Origin: Anaerolineaceae bacterium
GTDB lineage: Bacteria > Chloroflexota > Anaerolineae > Anaerolineales > Anaerolineaceae
Assembly: GCA_020845515.1 (NCBI GenBank)
Contig: JADLFQ010000076.1
Location: 1 to 64,000 of the forward strand
DNA length: 64,000 nucleotides
Reading direction: 5' to 3'
Positions 48,814 through 56,817 of this stretch are shown one piece after another (position 1 is the first letter of the stretch; each line of letters opens with the position of its first letter). The translations under genes were made by a program, and so were the position numbers. The notes beneath the pieces are model-generated. The model did not search any database and was not told the DNA's origin. It was given only the letters and a program-made list of their open reading frames with translations.

Positions 48814-49712
48814 TTCCTGGTCTCATCATCGCGCTTCAAAACAGGCATTGTGCATCGAACGGAAGCATCCATCCCCGGTACACCGGCGCACTGGCTAATT
48901 CGTATATCTCCGGCTAATCCCATTAACACCACGGCCCTATCGCGATCCAAAGCATACTCTTTACACAGGATTTCCACCATCTCTTCCGCAGCAATAGCGA
49001 TTGCCACTTTGAGATCGCTGGCGTTTCCGGTAGTAACCCATGCATCGGGTGTTTTAAAAAACGGACGCTTGATTGGAATATTTTTAATAATTTCTACGCG
49101 CAAAGTTACCCACCCCGAGCCTTCAGCGCTCAATGCGGTGATTTCTCCATCTCCCATTGCCCCATGCAGGTCCCCAAGCGCAAATAACCCGCCTTTAACT
49201 TCGACCGGGAGGTATATTTTTGAATATCGTGCGGCACTTGGATGATCCATGTTCCCACCGTGTAAACCCATTAATAAACTTGGGACCGGATCTCCGGCTG
49301 GTGCGGTACCAATTGTGCCAATCATCGGCTTGACCGGGATATTAAAACCGCATATTTTGATTTCTTCCCCAACAATATTCCCTTTTAAAGTGCTGGGATG
49401 GGAATTTTTGCTTAGTAAGCCTACTCCTTGCATCAATCCTGTGGTTACTTCCGGGTTCAAACGGATATCCAGTATCTCTAATTCCAGGCTATCATTCGGG
49501 GTAAGTCCTTCTACATACACAGGGCCTGTTACCGGATTTGCCTGGTTGATATTGATCTCGCTGCTTATTACATCATTTTCCGAACGGATTGAGCCTCCAA
49601 AACAATCCGCCGTTTCAATCTGGATAATATCCCCGCTGCTTACTTTTAAAGCAGCAGGTAAGTTTCGATCAAACCTGTAGACGACATGTTCTTTTGTGAG
49701 CGTATGGAGCAT
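48810..49712 (-). CDS. acetamidase/formamidase family hydrolase
   Basis: This 300-residue protein of the FmdA_AmdA family, which hydrolyses formamide or short amides, has AYxxD-style start RFDRNLPAALKVSSGDIIQIETADCFGG, then LTPNDSLELEILDIRL, GLHGGNMDH and LGDLHGAMGDGEI (metal-binding Asp/His). All are family blocks. It overlaps the amidohydrolase and lies 15 bases after ecfT, inside the same operon. Confidence 0.88.
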   Translation of the reverse strand: MLHTLTKEHVVYRFDRNLPAALKVSSGDIIQIETADCFGGSIRSENDVISSEININQANPVTGPVYVEGLTPNDSLELEILDIRLNPEVTTGLMQGVGLLSKNSHPSTLKGNIVGEEIKICGFNIPVKPMIGTIGTAPAGDPVPSLLMGLHGGNMDHPSAARYSKIYLPVEVKGGLFALGDLHGAMGDGEITALSAEGSGWVTLRVEIIKNIPIKRPFFKTPDAWVTTGNASDLKVAIAIAAEEMVEILCKEYALDRDRAVVLMGLAGDIRISQCAGVPGMDASVRCTMPVLKRDDETRK

Positions 49713-49727
49713 ACATCCCTCCTGTTT

Positions 49728-50531
49728 TTATATTGAGTCAGGGACAACTGCACCCAGCCCCCAGGCAAAACGCATGATGATGAATAGAAGTTCACAGCCG
49801 GCCAGGGCAACGACGAGAATTTTTTCTGACTGGTCCAATGGCCGTTGACGGTGGAAAGTTCGGGTTGGATAGGCGCCATACGCTTTTGAACTTAACGCGA
49901 TACTTAGTTCTAACGTTGTTTTTAACACCCGAATGATAAGAGGAACCAGGAAGGAGGTACTCTTGCGTATTCGTTCGATTGAGGAACCTGTTTCAAAATC
50001 CATTGCGCGTGTTCGTTGAGCCTCTCGGATGGTGTCTGCTTCTCCCGATATGGTCGGGGCAAACCGAAAAATAGCAGTGATAATGAAAGCGAAGTTGTAT
50101 GGCATCTTTAAGCCAATCAAACCATACAATAATTCTGCCTGTTCGGTACTCTGCAGCACAACAAACAATGCCAAGACCAATGAGATCACTCGGAAACCAA
50201 CCGATATTCCGTATTGCAAAGAAATATCTGTGATCTGGAAGACCCACCACTTCCAAAGGATGACGCCTTCCTTCCCGAATATAGCCCACATTGCCGCAAT
50301 GAGAATACCCAAAGGTATGATGGCCTTTACTCTGGAAAAAAGAATTCTCATGGGGAGTTTTGCGGCAGCGGCTGCCGCGAGAATCGATAGAAAAATTGCC
50401 AAATGATATAAGGGATGGTTGAAAGTCATTACTGCCAGAAATATTACCAAGACCCAAATGAGCTTGACGCGGGCATCCATTTGATGGATAGGCGAAGATC
50501 TATCAATGTAGAAACGCGTTACTAGGGGCAT
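49728..50531 (-). CDS. ecfT: ECF transporter T component (EcfT)
   Basis: This 267-residue membrane subunit links the ATPases to the substrate-binding S component. Five or so helices are visible, with the start RSSPIHQMDARVKLIWVLVI and the two Ala-Arg coupling motifs in the cytoplasmic helices: REAQRTRAMDFE (about 168-179) and ALSSKAYGAYP (about 215-225). It overlaps the ATPase gene end by 10 bases. Confidence 0.9.
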   Translation of the reverse strand: MPLVTRFYIDRSSPIHQMDARVKLIWVLVIFLAVMTFNHPLYHLAIFLSILAAAAAAKLPMRILFSRVKAIIPLGILIAAMWAIFGKEGVILWKWWVFQITDISLQYGISVGFRVISLVLALFVVLQSTEQAELLYGLIGLKMPYNFAFIITAIFRFAPTISGEADTIREAQRTRAMDFETGSSIERIRKSTSFLVPLIIRVLKTTLELSIALSSKAYGAYPTRTFHRQRPLDQSEKILVVALAGCELLFIIMRFAWGLGAVVPDSI

Positions 50532-52267
50532 GGTGCCTCCAAGTTGGATCTCTCTACCTGTAAACTCGATCTAGCTTCGCTGAGAGTAAGGATTGTCTCT
50601 GGGGAGTGTAGCGCCGAGCAGATACGAGTAACCTGAGGTGGCCGGAGAGAGATTTGTTGGAGTACATTTGAATCGCTGAAAAAGCTTCGAGTATCCGCAT
50701 CCATCTTGATGCGGCCTCCAGACATAGCAATCACTCGATGGACATGTTCTGCAATCAACTCCATATTATGGGAGATAATAATAATCGTCTTTCCAGCAGC
50801 ATGAAGGCGATCGATCAATCTCATCATTTCCTCTGCACCTGCTTTATCCTGGCCGGTGTCCGGTTCATCGACAACCAGAATTTCAGGGCGCATTGCTAAA
50901 ACGGATGCCACAGCTAGACGTTGGCGTTGACCTAACCCGAGAAAAAATGGTTCCACTGCTTCCTGGCCTGTCAGCCCAACAAACGCTAAAGCTTCTTCGA
51001 CAATATGATTTAATTCAACTCCCGAATAACCCAGGTTGCGCGGGCCGAAGGCGACTTCATCGAATACTGTCCGAGCAAAGATTTGATGGTCCGGGTTTTG
51101 GTAGACATATCCAACTTGCCGGGCGGCATCCGATATTCTCATGCCATGCATATTCTTCCCGTTCAGCAACACTTTCCCTTCAGTGGCTTCCAGGATGTGA
51201 TTGAAATGTTTTGCAAGTGTTGTTTTCCCCGATCCATTGGATCCCACTAAACCGATGTAATCATTTTCATAAATATCCAAGCTGATATCGCATAAAACAT
51301 TCTGTCCTTCCGGGTAGTGAAAGGAGACTCGTTGAATTTCTATGACGGGTTGTCTTCCTTGAGGCTCGGCCTGGGTATTCCTTTTCGATTTGACGGTTGT
51401 TAAGGATAAAAAGCCTTTTTGAATAAGATCTTGAAGAGAGTTGATGGCACTTTCTTCGGATATTTCAATATGGCTGCTCAATCCTGCTTCAACCATCCAA
51501 TTTGTAATTTCGCTAGCAGCGGGGATTTTCAAGCCGGTTTTCCTCAGGCGATCAATGTCCTGAAAGACATCGTATGGGTCGCCTTTAGCCAGGAGCCTGC
51601 CTTTATCCAGAATCAAGATTTGTTGTGCAAGAGATAAGGTCTGCTCTGGATCATGGTCGGCAATTACAATAGTCACCTTGCCTTCAGCGTTTAACCGCTG
51701 GACAATCTGGAGGACTTCATTTTTTCCTACTGGATCAAGCTCGGAAACGGGTTCATCCAAAACAATTACTTCGGGGTGCATAGCCATTGCAGAAGCAATT
51801 GCTACACGCTGTTTTTGGCCTCCGGAGAGAAGATACGGAGATCGCCGGCGAAACTCACTTAATCCCACAAGCTTGAGCATTTCATCAATCACCCCGGTAA
51901 TTTCTGCAGGTGGAACTCTAAGGTTTTCTGGGCCAAAGGCGATATCTTCTTCTACGCTCAAACCAAAAAGCTGGCTTTCCGGATTCTGAAAAACGGCGCC
52001 GATATGCCGCGTCAACTGGGCTACTGTTTCAGCATTTACCTCGGAGGTTCGTACTCCACAAACAGAGAGTTCACCTTTCATTGTGCCGCTGATCATGTGA
52101 GGAACAACCCCGTTCAAGGAAAGGCACAGCGTTGATTTTCCTGCATTTGTTGGTCCTAAGACAGCAGTGAGTTTTCCCTCATCAACAGAGAAGTTGATAT
52201 CAGTGAGGGCGTTTTGTGACGCGTTTTTATATCGAAACGATAGATGTTGAACATTGATAATGCCCAT
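50522..52267 (-). CDS. fused double ECF ATPase (EcfA-EcfA')
   Basis: This 581-residue protein carries two ATPase domains. Domain 1: Walker A GPTNAGKST, Q-loop AVFQNPESQLFG, signature LLSGGQKQR, Walker B VIVLDEPVSELDP. Domain 2: GSNGSGKTT, YVYQNPDHQIFA, Walker B ILVVDEPDTGQD, and a signature reading FLGLGQRQR rather than LSGGQ. Fused EcfA pairs are known for some vitamin and cation ECF systems. ATG 52267 is chosen over 52324 because AAGGATTAAA precedes it. Confidence 0.88.
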   Translation of the reverse strand: MGIINVQHLSFRYKNASQNALTDINFSVDEGKLTAVLGPTNAGKSTLCLSLNGVVPHMISGTMKGELSVCGVRTSEVNAETVAQLTRHIGAVFQNPESQLFGLSVEEDIAFGPENLRVPPAEITGVIDEMLKLVGLSEFRRRSPYLLSGGQKQRVAIASAMAMHPEVIVLDEPVSELDPVGKNEVLQIVQRLNAEGKVTIVIADHDPEQTLSLAQQILILDKGRLLAKGDPYDVFQDIDRLRKTGLKIPAASEITNWMVEAGLSSHIEISEESAINSLQDLIQKGFLSLTTVKSKRNTQAEPQGRQPVIEIQRVSFHYPEGQNVLCDISLDIYENDYIGLVGSNGSGKTTLAKHFNHILEATEGKVLLNGKNMHGMRISDAARQVGYVYQNPDHQIFARTVFDEVAFGPRNLGYSGVELNHIVEEALAFVGLTGQEAVEPFFLGLGQRQRLAVASVLAMRPEILVVDEPDTGQDKAGAEEMMRLIDRLHAAGKTIIIISHNMELIAEHVHRVIAMSGGRIKMDADTRSFFSDSNVLQQISLRPPQVTRICSALHSPETILTLSEARSSLQVERSNLEAPCP

Positions 52268-52386
52268 TTTAATCCTTGTACAAATGATTGGATCGTCCAT
52301 AAAGATGGGCTCAGGTTCATCCATGTTCGGAAAAATGATCTGAGCCCATCCGTTGGATCCGGGTCTAGCCTGTAAAATTTTTATGA

Positions 52387-53157
52387 TTAGTCAATATCAA
52401 TAGTAGCTTCGGTTTGAGCATCAACGCGAGGGCCGGACAGCCATTTAAAGCCAATATCCTTGGCCATCAGATTCCAGCGATCCATGAGAGGAGCCAGCAG
52501 CTTCACTAAAGCAGGCACCAGAATAATGCTGGGCGGTACAGCTACCAATATGCTGGGGAATACTGCTGTCCAAACCACCTCAGTGGGCATCAAGCGGATG
52601 ATTTGGAAGAAAGTACAGAGATAGAAATCCACACCGAGGGTTAAAACGATTATATAGACAAGGTACTGCCAGTAATGTTTTCCCTTTCTCATGAACGGAT
52701 CGGTGACCAATACAAATACCAGGAAGTTACCAAACCAGTTGGCAAGCGCCCCTCCAATACTACCTAAATTTAGAGTGCCTGCCAGGGTATCTCCAATGAC
52801 ATTCCCGAACACTAGCCCCCAAACTGCGGCGGGACCAGCAATTAACCCCATGGCAGTGGCAACCAGGTTATCGAGCCGGAAAGTGATCACACCGGGAACT
52901 AGGACAAGAGGCGCCGACGCAAACTGTAAAACAACTTTGACGGCGCCGGCCAACGCCGCGATGGCAAGAGCTTTCGTTCCCCAGCTCTGTTTGAAGCGGG
53001 CAATTTTAAAGCCTTCAAACGGCAGGATTGTGATGCCAAACCAGCCTGCTATAATGAATAAATTGATGAGCACAAACACAATGAGACCAATACCAAAGAG
53101 CGTGTTAATGCCTATCGATTGAAGAAATGCCCCAATTGCTTGTAGAATAGAATCCAT
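52387..53157 (-). CDS. ECF transporter S component, novel specificity
   Basis: This 256-residue membrane protein has about six helices. Its first helix (SIGINTLFGIGLIVFVLINLFII) and the AGPAAVWGLVFGNVIGDTLAGTLNLGSIGGALANWFGNFLVFVLV block resemble ECF S components (NIGDxxG-style loop, Gly-rich helix packing). GGAGG precedes ATG 53157; the frame is open upstream without support. It does not match S components I know for thiamine, riboflavin, biotin, folate, cobalt or nickel. The operon suggests it imports the substrate of the three hydrolases. Confidence 0.75.
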   Translation of the reverse strand: MDSILQAIGAFLQSIGINTLFGIGLIVFVLINLFIIAGWFGITILPFEGFKIARFKQSWGTKALAIAALAGAVKVVLQFASAPLVLVPGVITFRLDNLVATAMGLIAGPAAVWGLVFGNVIGDTLAGTLNLGSIGGALANWFGNFLVFVLVTDPFMRKGKHYWQYLVYIIVLTLGVDFYLCTFFQIIRLMPTEVVWTAVFPSILVAVPPSIILVPALVKLLAPLMDRWNLMAKDIGFKWLSGPRVDAQTEATIDID

Positions 53158-53250
53158 CTTAACCTCCAATACATTTTTAAATAAAGAGTTCCGGTTAAAA
53201 TTAGATACCAAATATCGGCAAGAGTTCAGTCCACCTCCTTCCAGTGAATC

Positions 53251-53616
53251 TCATGGGTTCACCTCTTGACTGCTTTGATGGTCGTTGGGCATGAACATCC
53301 AAAATATGACGGCTTCCCCGGCGCCTACATTTCGCACGTCATGTGGGTATTTTGGTGGAATAAGCAACGCTTGCCCGGGGTTGACAAGGAAGGTTTCTCC
53401 TAAAATATTGTATTCAACTTTCCCTTTCATGATAAGTGCGATTTCAACAGCCTGTTCGTGGATATCGGTTGAACCTTCTGCCCCTTCCTGTAAAATAAAC
53501 TTTCCACAGGCTATCTCCTCGGAATTGAGCATGATTTGAACCAATCCATTGCCGAACAGGATTGTACGGTCTGGATCTGTGCTTAGGATTTGAGGATGAA
53601 TTAAAGAATTGCTCAT
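53251..53616 (-). CDS. small cupin-domain protein
   Basis: This 121-residue single cupin has GSTDIHEQAVEIALIMKGKVEYNI (motif 1, with His and Glu ligands) and NPGQALLIPPKYPHDVRNVG (motif 2). It could be a metal-dependent isomerase or a sensor. It sits between the creatininase-like enzyme and the S component, 13 bases after the former, so it is part of the operon and probably acts on the same substrate. Confidence 0.8.
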   Translation of the reverse strand: MSNSLIHPQILSTDPDRTILFGNGLVQIMLNSEEIACGKFILQEGAEGSTDIHEQAVEIALIMKGKVEYNILGETFLVNPGQALLIPPKYPHDVRNVGAGEAVIFWMFMPNDHQSSQEVNP

Positions 53617-53629
53617 CGTTTTACCTTAT

Positions 53630-54382
53630 TCAGGGAATATTGGATTGTTCAGGATTATTAACGTTTTTTGTTTCTTTTTGAAGGTATTGAACTAGATATT
53701 CTACTGCGTTGCTGATGGCCTTTTCTCCGTGCTCGGCAGTCGCTTTCGATGGATTCCCCGTTGCCCCACTAGCCGTTCTCTCATGCAATGATTTATTTGT
53801 CCAGATAAGGTTGTCTTCGTCTAGTGATGCCCCTTTTGCCTCGCTCATATTTACAAGCTGGGGATGGAGATAAAGCAGTACGGAGGTTTCTGTTTCGCCT
53901 GCATGTCCTGCTCCCATATCTGGCCCAAAAATGTTTTCGAGGTGGACTCCCCAAAGCTCGAAAATATCAAGGTGAATGTGGGGATGGACATTTTTCAAGC
54001 GGTATCCGGCTTGGCGAAGAGAAATAATGTTCCCATCATGACCATTTATTACCAGGATCGATGGAATTTTGCTTTTTGCGATGCTGTCGAAAATATCGAA
54101 GTAGATTTCAGCCAGGATGTCCGGGCGAATACTTATCGTCAGTGGAAACCCTGTGTGGGCTGAACTCATACCGTATGAGACTGGCGGTAACAGAACTAAT
54201 CCGTCCAGGAATTTCATTAAACGTGTTGCAATAGCCCAGGGTGTAAGCGTATCTGAACCGTAGGGAAGATGCTGACCATGATTTTCTGTTGCCCCAGTGA
54301 CAATTACTGCCCTTTTGATCAGCTTTTTTTCCAGAAACGATTTTATCTGGGAACCATTTGACTGTTCCAAAATAGCATTCAT
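53630..54382 (-). CDS. creatininase-family amidohydrolase
   Basis: This 250-residue creatininase-family protein belongs to the group of creatinine amidohydrolase, FAPy deformylase and 3-dehydro-scyllo-inosose hydrolase. Metal ligands are visible: TENHGQHLPYGSD (E33, H35, D44), NGHDGN (113-118) and GAGHAGETETS (about 157-167, with the second-metal Glu). The start at ATG 54382 overlaps a small upstream frame by ATGA and follows GGAGGGAAGAAC. It is the first full gene of the operon. Substrate is likely a cyclic amide, not proven to be creatinine. Confidence 0.85.
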   Translation of the reverse strand: MNAILEQSNGSQIKSFLEKKLIKRAVIVTGATENHGQHLPYGSDTLTPWAIATRLMKFLDGLVLLPPVSYGMSSAHTGFPLTISIRPDILAEIYFDIFDSIAKSKIPSILVINGHDGNIISLRQAGYRLKNVHPHIHLDIFELWGVHLENIFGPDMGAGHAGETETSVLLYLHPQLVNMSEAKGASLDEDNLIWTNKSLHERTASGATGNPSKATAEHGEKAISNAVEYLVQYLQKETKNVNNPEQSNIP

Positions 54383-54546
54383 GTTCTTCCCTCCAAGTAC
54401 CGGGCCAATTCAAATGTACTGGATTCCAGGCACGATATAATCACGTCTCTCTCTAAGATGAAAGAACTGACCTGCTTTGCAAGAGCGCGCGTTTCACTAA
54501 TCGTTGCTTGGTTGGTGGTTGGTGTAATATTAAGAAGGTGTAACAT
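54379..54546 (-). pseudogene. 55-codon tail of an unknown gene, joined to rplT
   Basis: In the same frame as the rplT fragment, but unlike L20, 55 codons follow from an ATG at 54546 (MLHLLNITPTTNQATISETR, ending LARYLEGRT). They end in a TGA that overlaps the creatininase start. It is probably the truncated 3' end of the gene that once headed the acquired operon. It may still be translated and serve for coupling. Confidence 0.5.
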
Positions 54547-54723
54547 TTTGCGCAGATCGTGTTTACGAACGCGGCGGTTGCGGTAAGCGTACCACAAGTC
54601 TTTAAGTAGGGTTTTGTTCGCGCGGCGAAAGAGACGGTGGCGGGCGCCGAAGAAACCTTTGATGCCTTTAAGATTTTTTTATAACGAGCACGGGCGGCAG
54701 GGCCTCCCTTTACACGAGCCATG
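54547..54723 (-). pseudogene. rplT: 5' fragment of rplT (ribosomal protein L20), frameshifted
   Basis: After AAAGGAGTGTAGTC, ATG 54723 opens MARVKGGPAARARYKKILK, the L20 N-terminus. A one-base loss near 54666 shifts the frame. In the next frame the match continues: GIKGFFGARHRLFRRANK, then LWYAYRNRRVRKHDLRK, after which similarity stops. L20 is about 115 residues, so only the first half remains. An intact copy must exist elsewhere because L20 is normally needed. Confidence 0.8.
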
Positions 54724-54789
54724 ACTACACTCCTTTGCGAACCCCCAACAGCCGCACAAAAACCAGATACGATAGGAGATAAGTAAATT

Positions 54790-54858
54790 CTACTCTGACA
54801 TATTGGGGGCAAGCCGTTTCACCCGGGCGATGATCCTTTTCCCTTTTACGGAGATCAT
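54790..54858 (-). pseudogene. possible 3' end of rpmI (ribosomal protein L35)
   Basis: The frame from ATG 54858 reads MISVKGKRIIARVKRLAPNMSE then TAG at 54790-54792. The RVKRLAP ending resembles the C-terminus of L35, whose gene normally precedes rplT. The N-terminal half is not recognisable upstream. TTTGGC-AA-GCCAAA and GGCTTGCC nearby could also form a leader RNA, so the call is weak. The gap 54859-55051 holds nothing else I recognise. Confidence 0.35.
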
Positions 54859-55051
54859 TTTAGATAAAAGGCTTTTGGCTTGCCAAACCAGACCGCATTT
54901 TAACACAAATTGGATAGATTAAGGGTTTTTTGGTTTTCGGGAGTGGCTAATAATTGAGTTGGGGTGATAAAATCCGGGCTTGATCCAATGCCCAAAATGC
55001 ACCGGACCGAACGACAAAATAAGCCGGAAGCAGATGAATGCGCGGGTTCTT

Positions 55052-55774
55052 TTAGCATTCCAGTAGTGGCTTGCTGCCGCCAAAGATGGCGTGCCCGGCG
55101 AGCATCCAGAACACATCCACCTGACGGAAACCCGCCTGTTTTAGCCAGTGCAATTGTGCCAGCAGCGAGGCGGGCTTGTCCGGCGAATCTTCAGGGTAAC
55201 GGAACAGATTCCGGCGTTCCCGCGTAAAGGCTTCAAAAATATCGGGGCTGCCGTCCAACTCCAGGGTGCGGCGGCGCACCTCCTCATCGAGCGCGGCAGC
55301 GGCATAAGCCATTCCGGCCGCGCTTTCAGGGAGGATGACATCTGCGATAAGGAAGACACCGCCCCAGGCGAGCATGCGGTAAACATCCTGAAAGAGCGCC
55401 TCTTTTTGAGGATGTGCGAGATGGTGAATTGCAAGCGGGGAGAGGACAGCGTCTGCGGGGAACGAAGGCTGCCGCCAGGCGGGGGAACCCAATTCGAAGA
55501 GCGCTGGTTGAAAACGCTCCCCATACCCAGCCAGCCGCGCCGCGGCAATTTTCAGCATGGCCGGAGAACCGTCCAGCGCGTGCACAGTGCACCCCGGGAA
55601 GCGTTGCAGCAAGGCCCCGGTCAGCAGTCCTTCGCCACAACACAACTCCAGAATATGGAAGGGTGTACCGGGGTCAGGGACGAGCGCTGCCAATGTTTGC
55701 AGTTGAAAATCACACTGCGGCATGAAACGCCGGCTAAAACGGGTATATTTGTTCGAGAAGGGGTCATCCCACAT
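55052..55774 (-). CDS. class I SAM-dependent methyltransferase
   Basis: This 240-residue methyltransferase has SAM motif I ILELCCGEGLLTGAL (about residues 40-54), acidic VHALDGSPAML (about 63-73), motif IV region DAVLSPLAIHHLAHPQKEALFQ and motif V LAWGGVFLIADV. The CCGEG and IHHL wording is common in small-molecule methyltransferases. Substrate unknown. It diverges from mscS, whose probable GTG start is 116 bases away. Confidence 0.85.
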   Translation of the reverse strand: MWDDPFSNKYTRFSRRFMPQCDFQLQTLAALVPDPGTPFHILELCCGEGLLTGALLQRFPGCTVHALDGSPAMLKIAAARLAGYGERFQPALFELGSPAWRQPSFPADAVLSPLAIHHLAHPQKEALFQDVYRMLAWGGVFLIADVILPESAAGMAYAAAALDEEVRRRTLELDGSPDIFEAFTRERRNLFRYPEDSPDKPASLLAQLHWLKQAGFRQVDVFWMLAGHAIFGGSKPLLEC

Positions 55775-55889
55775 GGCGTGCCTCCATTTTTATGCTGGCG
55801 GAAAGCGTTGGCTTCGGGGCGGAAACGATCATAGGATATGGTATCATTTTAAAAAGATTTGTTGTAAAAAAATAAAATGGGGTGAGAGC

Positions 55890-56768
55890 GTGCCCGAACC
55901 AATTTTTAACCACCCGGTGCTTTCGTTGACTCTTCATTTCATCATCATTCTGGTCTCCTGCGTGGCTGCTGAGTGGCTGCTCTTCCTGATCACCCGGAGC
56001 CTGATCCGCGGGTTGGAAAAAGATGTAAAAAATCCATACCGTTTGGCACGGCTGAAGACCATTGTCCTGATGGTGCGCAGCATTTTGTTTGTTACACTGT
56101 TGGTGATCTTTCTGCTGGTGCTGTTGTATTCCATGGGGATCAACATCACACCGGTGTTGACCGGCGCGGGGATCGCGGGGCTGGCGCTCTCACTCGGCGC
56201 GCAGTCGTTGATCAAGGATTTTCTCAACGGCATCTTGATTTTGGTTGAAGGCCAGTATGCGGTGGGCGATTCGATTCAAGTGAATGATTCCAGTGGGGTC
56301 GTCGAGCGCATCACCCTGCGCACGACCTACCTGCGCGCCCTGGATGGCAGGGTGTTTGCCATCCCGAACGGCGAAATCCGCACGCTTTCCAACCTGACCT
56401 CCTCCTGGTCGCGCGCGGTGATTAACTTGAACCTGCCCTTTGAGGCGGATCTGAGTCAGGCGGTTGCTGTGCTGGAACAAGCTACAGCGTCCATGCAGGA
56501 GGACCCTGAAACCAAAGCGGATGTATTGGAACGCGCGGTTGTGCTCGGCTGGAATAATTTTACGGACTGGTCTGTTCAGGTGCAGTTGATGGTGAAAACC
56601 CACCCTGGCCGGCAGTGGGATGTGGCGCGTGTGCTGCGCCAGCGCGCTCTGCATGCGCTCAGCCAGGCGGGCATCCCGGTCGAAATTCCGCGCCAGACGG
56701 TGAATCTGCACGAGGGATCTGCCCCGCAGGGCGAACCGCGCTCAAACCCTGCCGGTGGATCTGCTTGA
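55890..56768 (+). CDS. MscS-family mechanosensitive channel
   Basis: This 292-residue small-conductance channel protein has three hydrophobic helices; the third is the pore helix GAGIAGLALSLGAQSLIKDFLNG (about residues 98-120). The beta domain has GQYAVGDSIQV, GVVERITLRTTYLRALDGRVFAIPNGEI and the C-terminal alpha/beta part. It protects against hypo-osmotic shock. GTG 55890 is chosen because GGGGTGAG precedes it; the longer frame to 55722 overlaps the methyltransferase and lacks support. Confidence 0.9.
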   Translation: MPEPIFNHPVLSLTLHFIIILVSCVAAEWLLFLITRSLIRGLEKDVKNPYRLARLKTIVLMVRSILFVTLLVIFLLVLLYSMGINITPVLTGAGIAGLALSLGAQSLIKDFLNGILILVEGQYAVGDSIQVNDSSGVVERITLRTTYLRALDGRVFAIPNGEIRTLSNLTSSWSRAVINLNLPFEADLSQAVAVLEQATASMQEDPETKADVLERAVVLGWNNFTDWSVQVQLMVKTHPGRQWDVARVLRQRALHALSQAGIPVEIPRQTVNLHEGSAPQGEPRSNPAGGSA

Positions 56769-56817
56769 GATAAATTTCCTGCAAATGGACGCTGGCCGGT
56801 TCGGAAAGGTGGTGACC

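Noticed and set aside
54793..54860. L20-type ribosomal leader RNA upstream of the rplT fragment
   Set aside because: Some complementary words exist, but I cannot build the conserved pseudoknot, and the region also reads as a possible L35 end.
55722..55889. Longer MscS reading frame
   Set aside because: It overlaps the divergent methyltransferase, is Lys/Arg/Trp-rich without a membrane pattern, and the GTG at 55890 has a good ribosome site.
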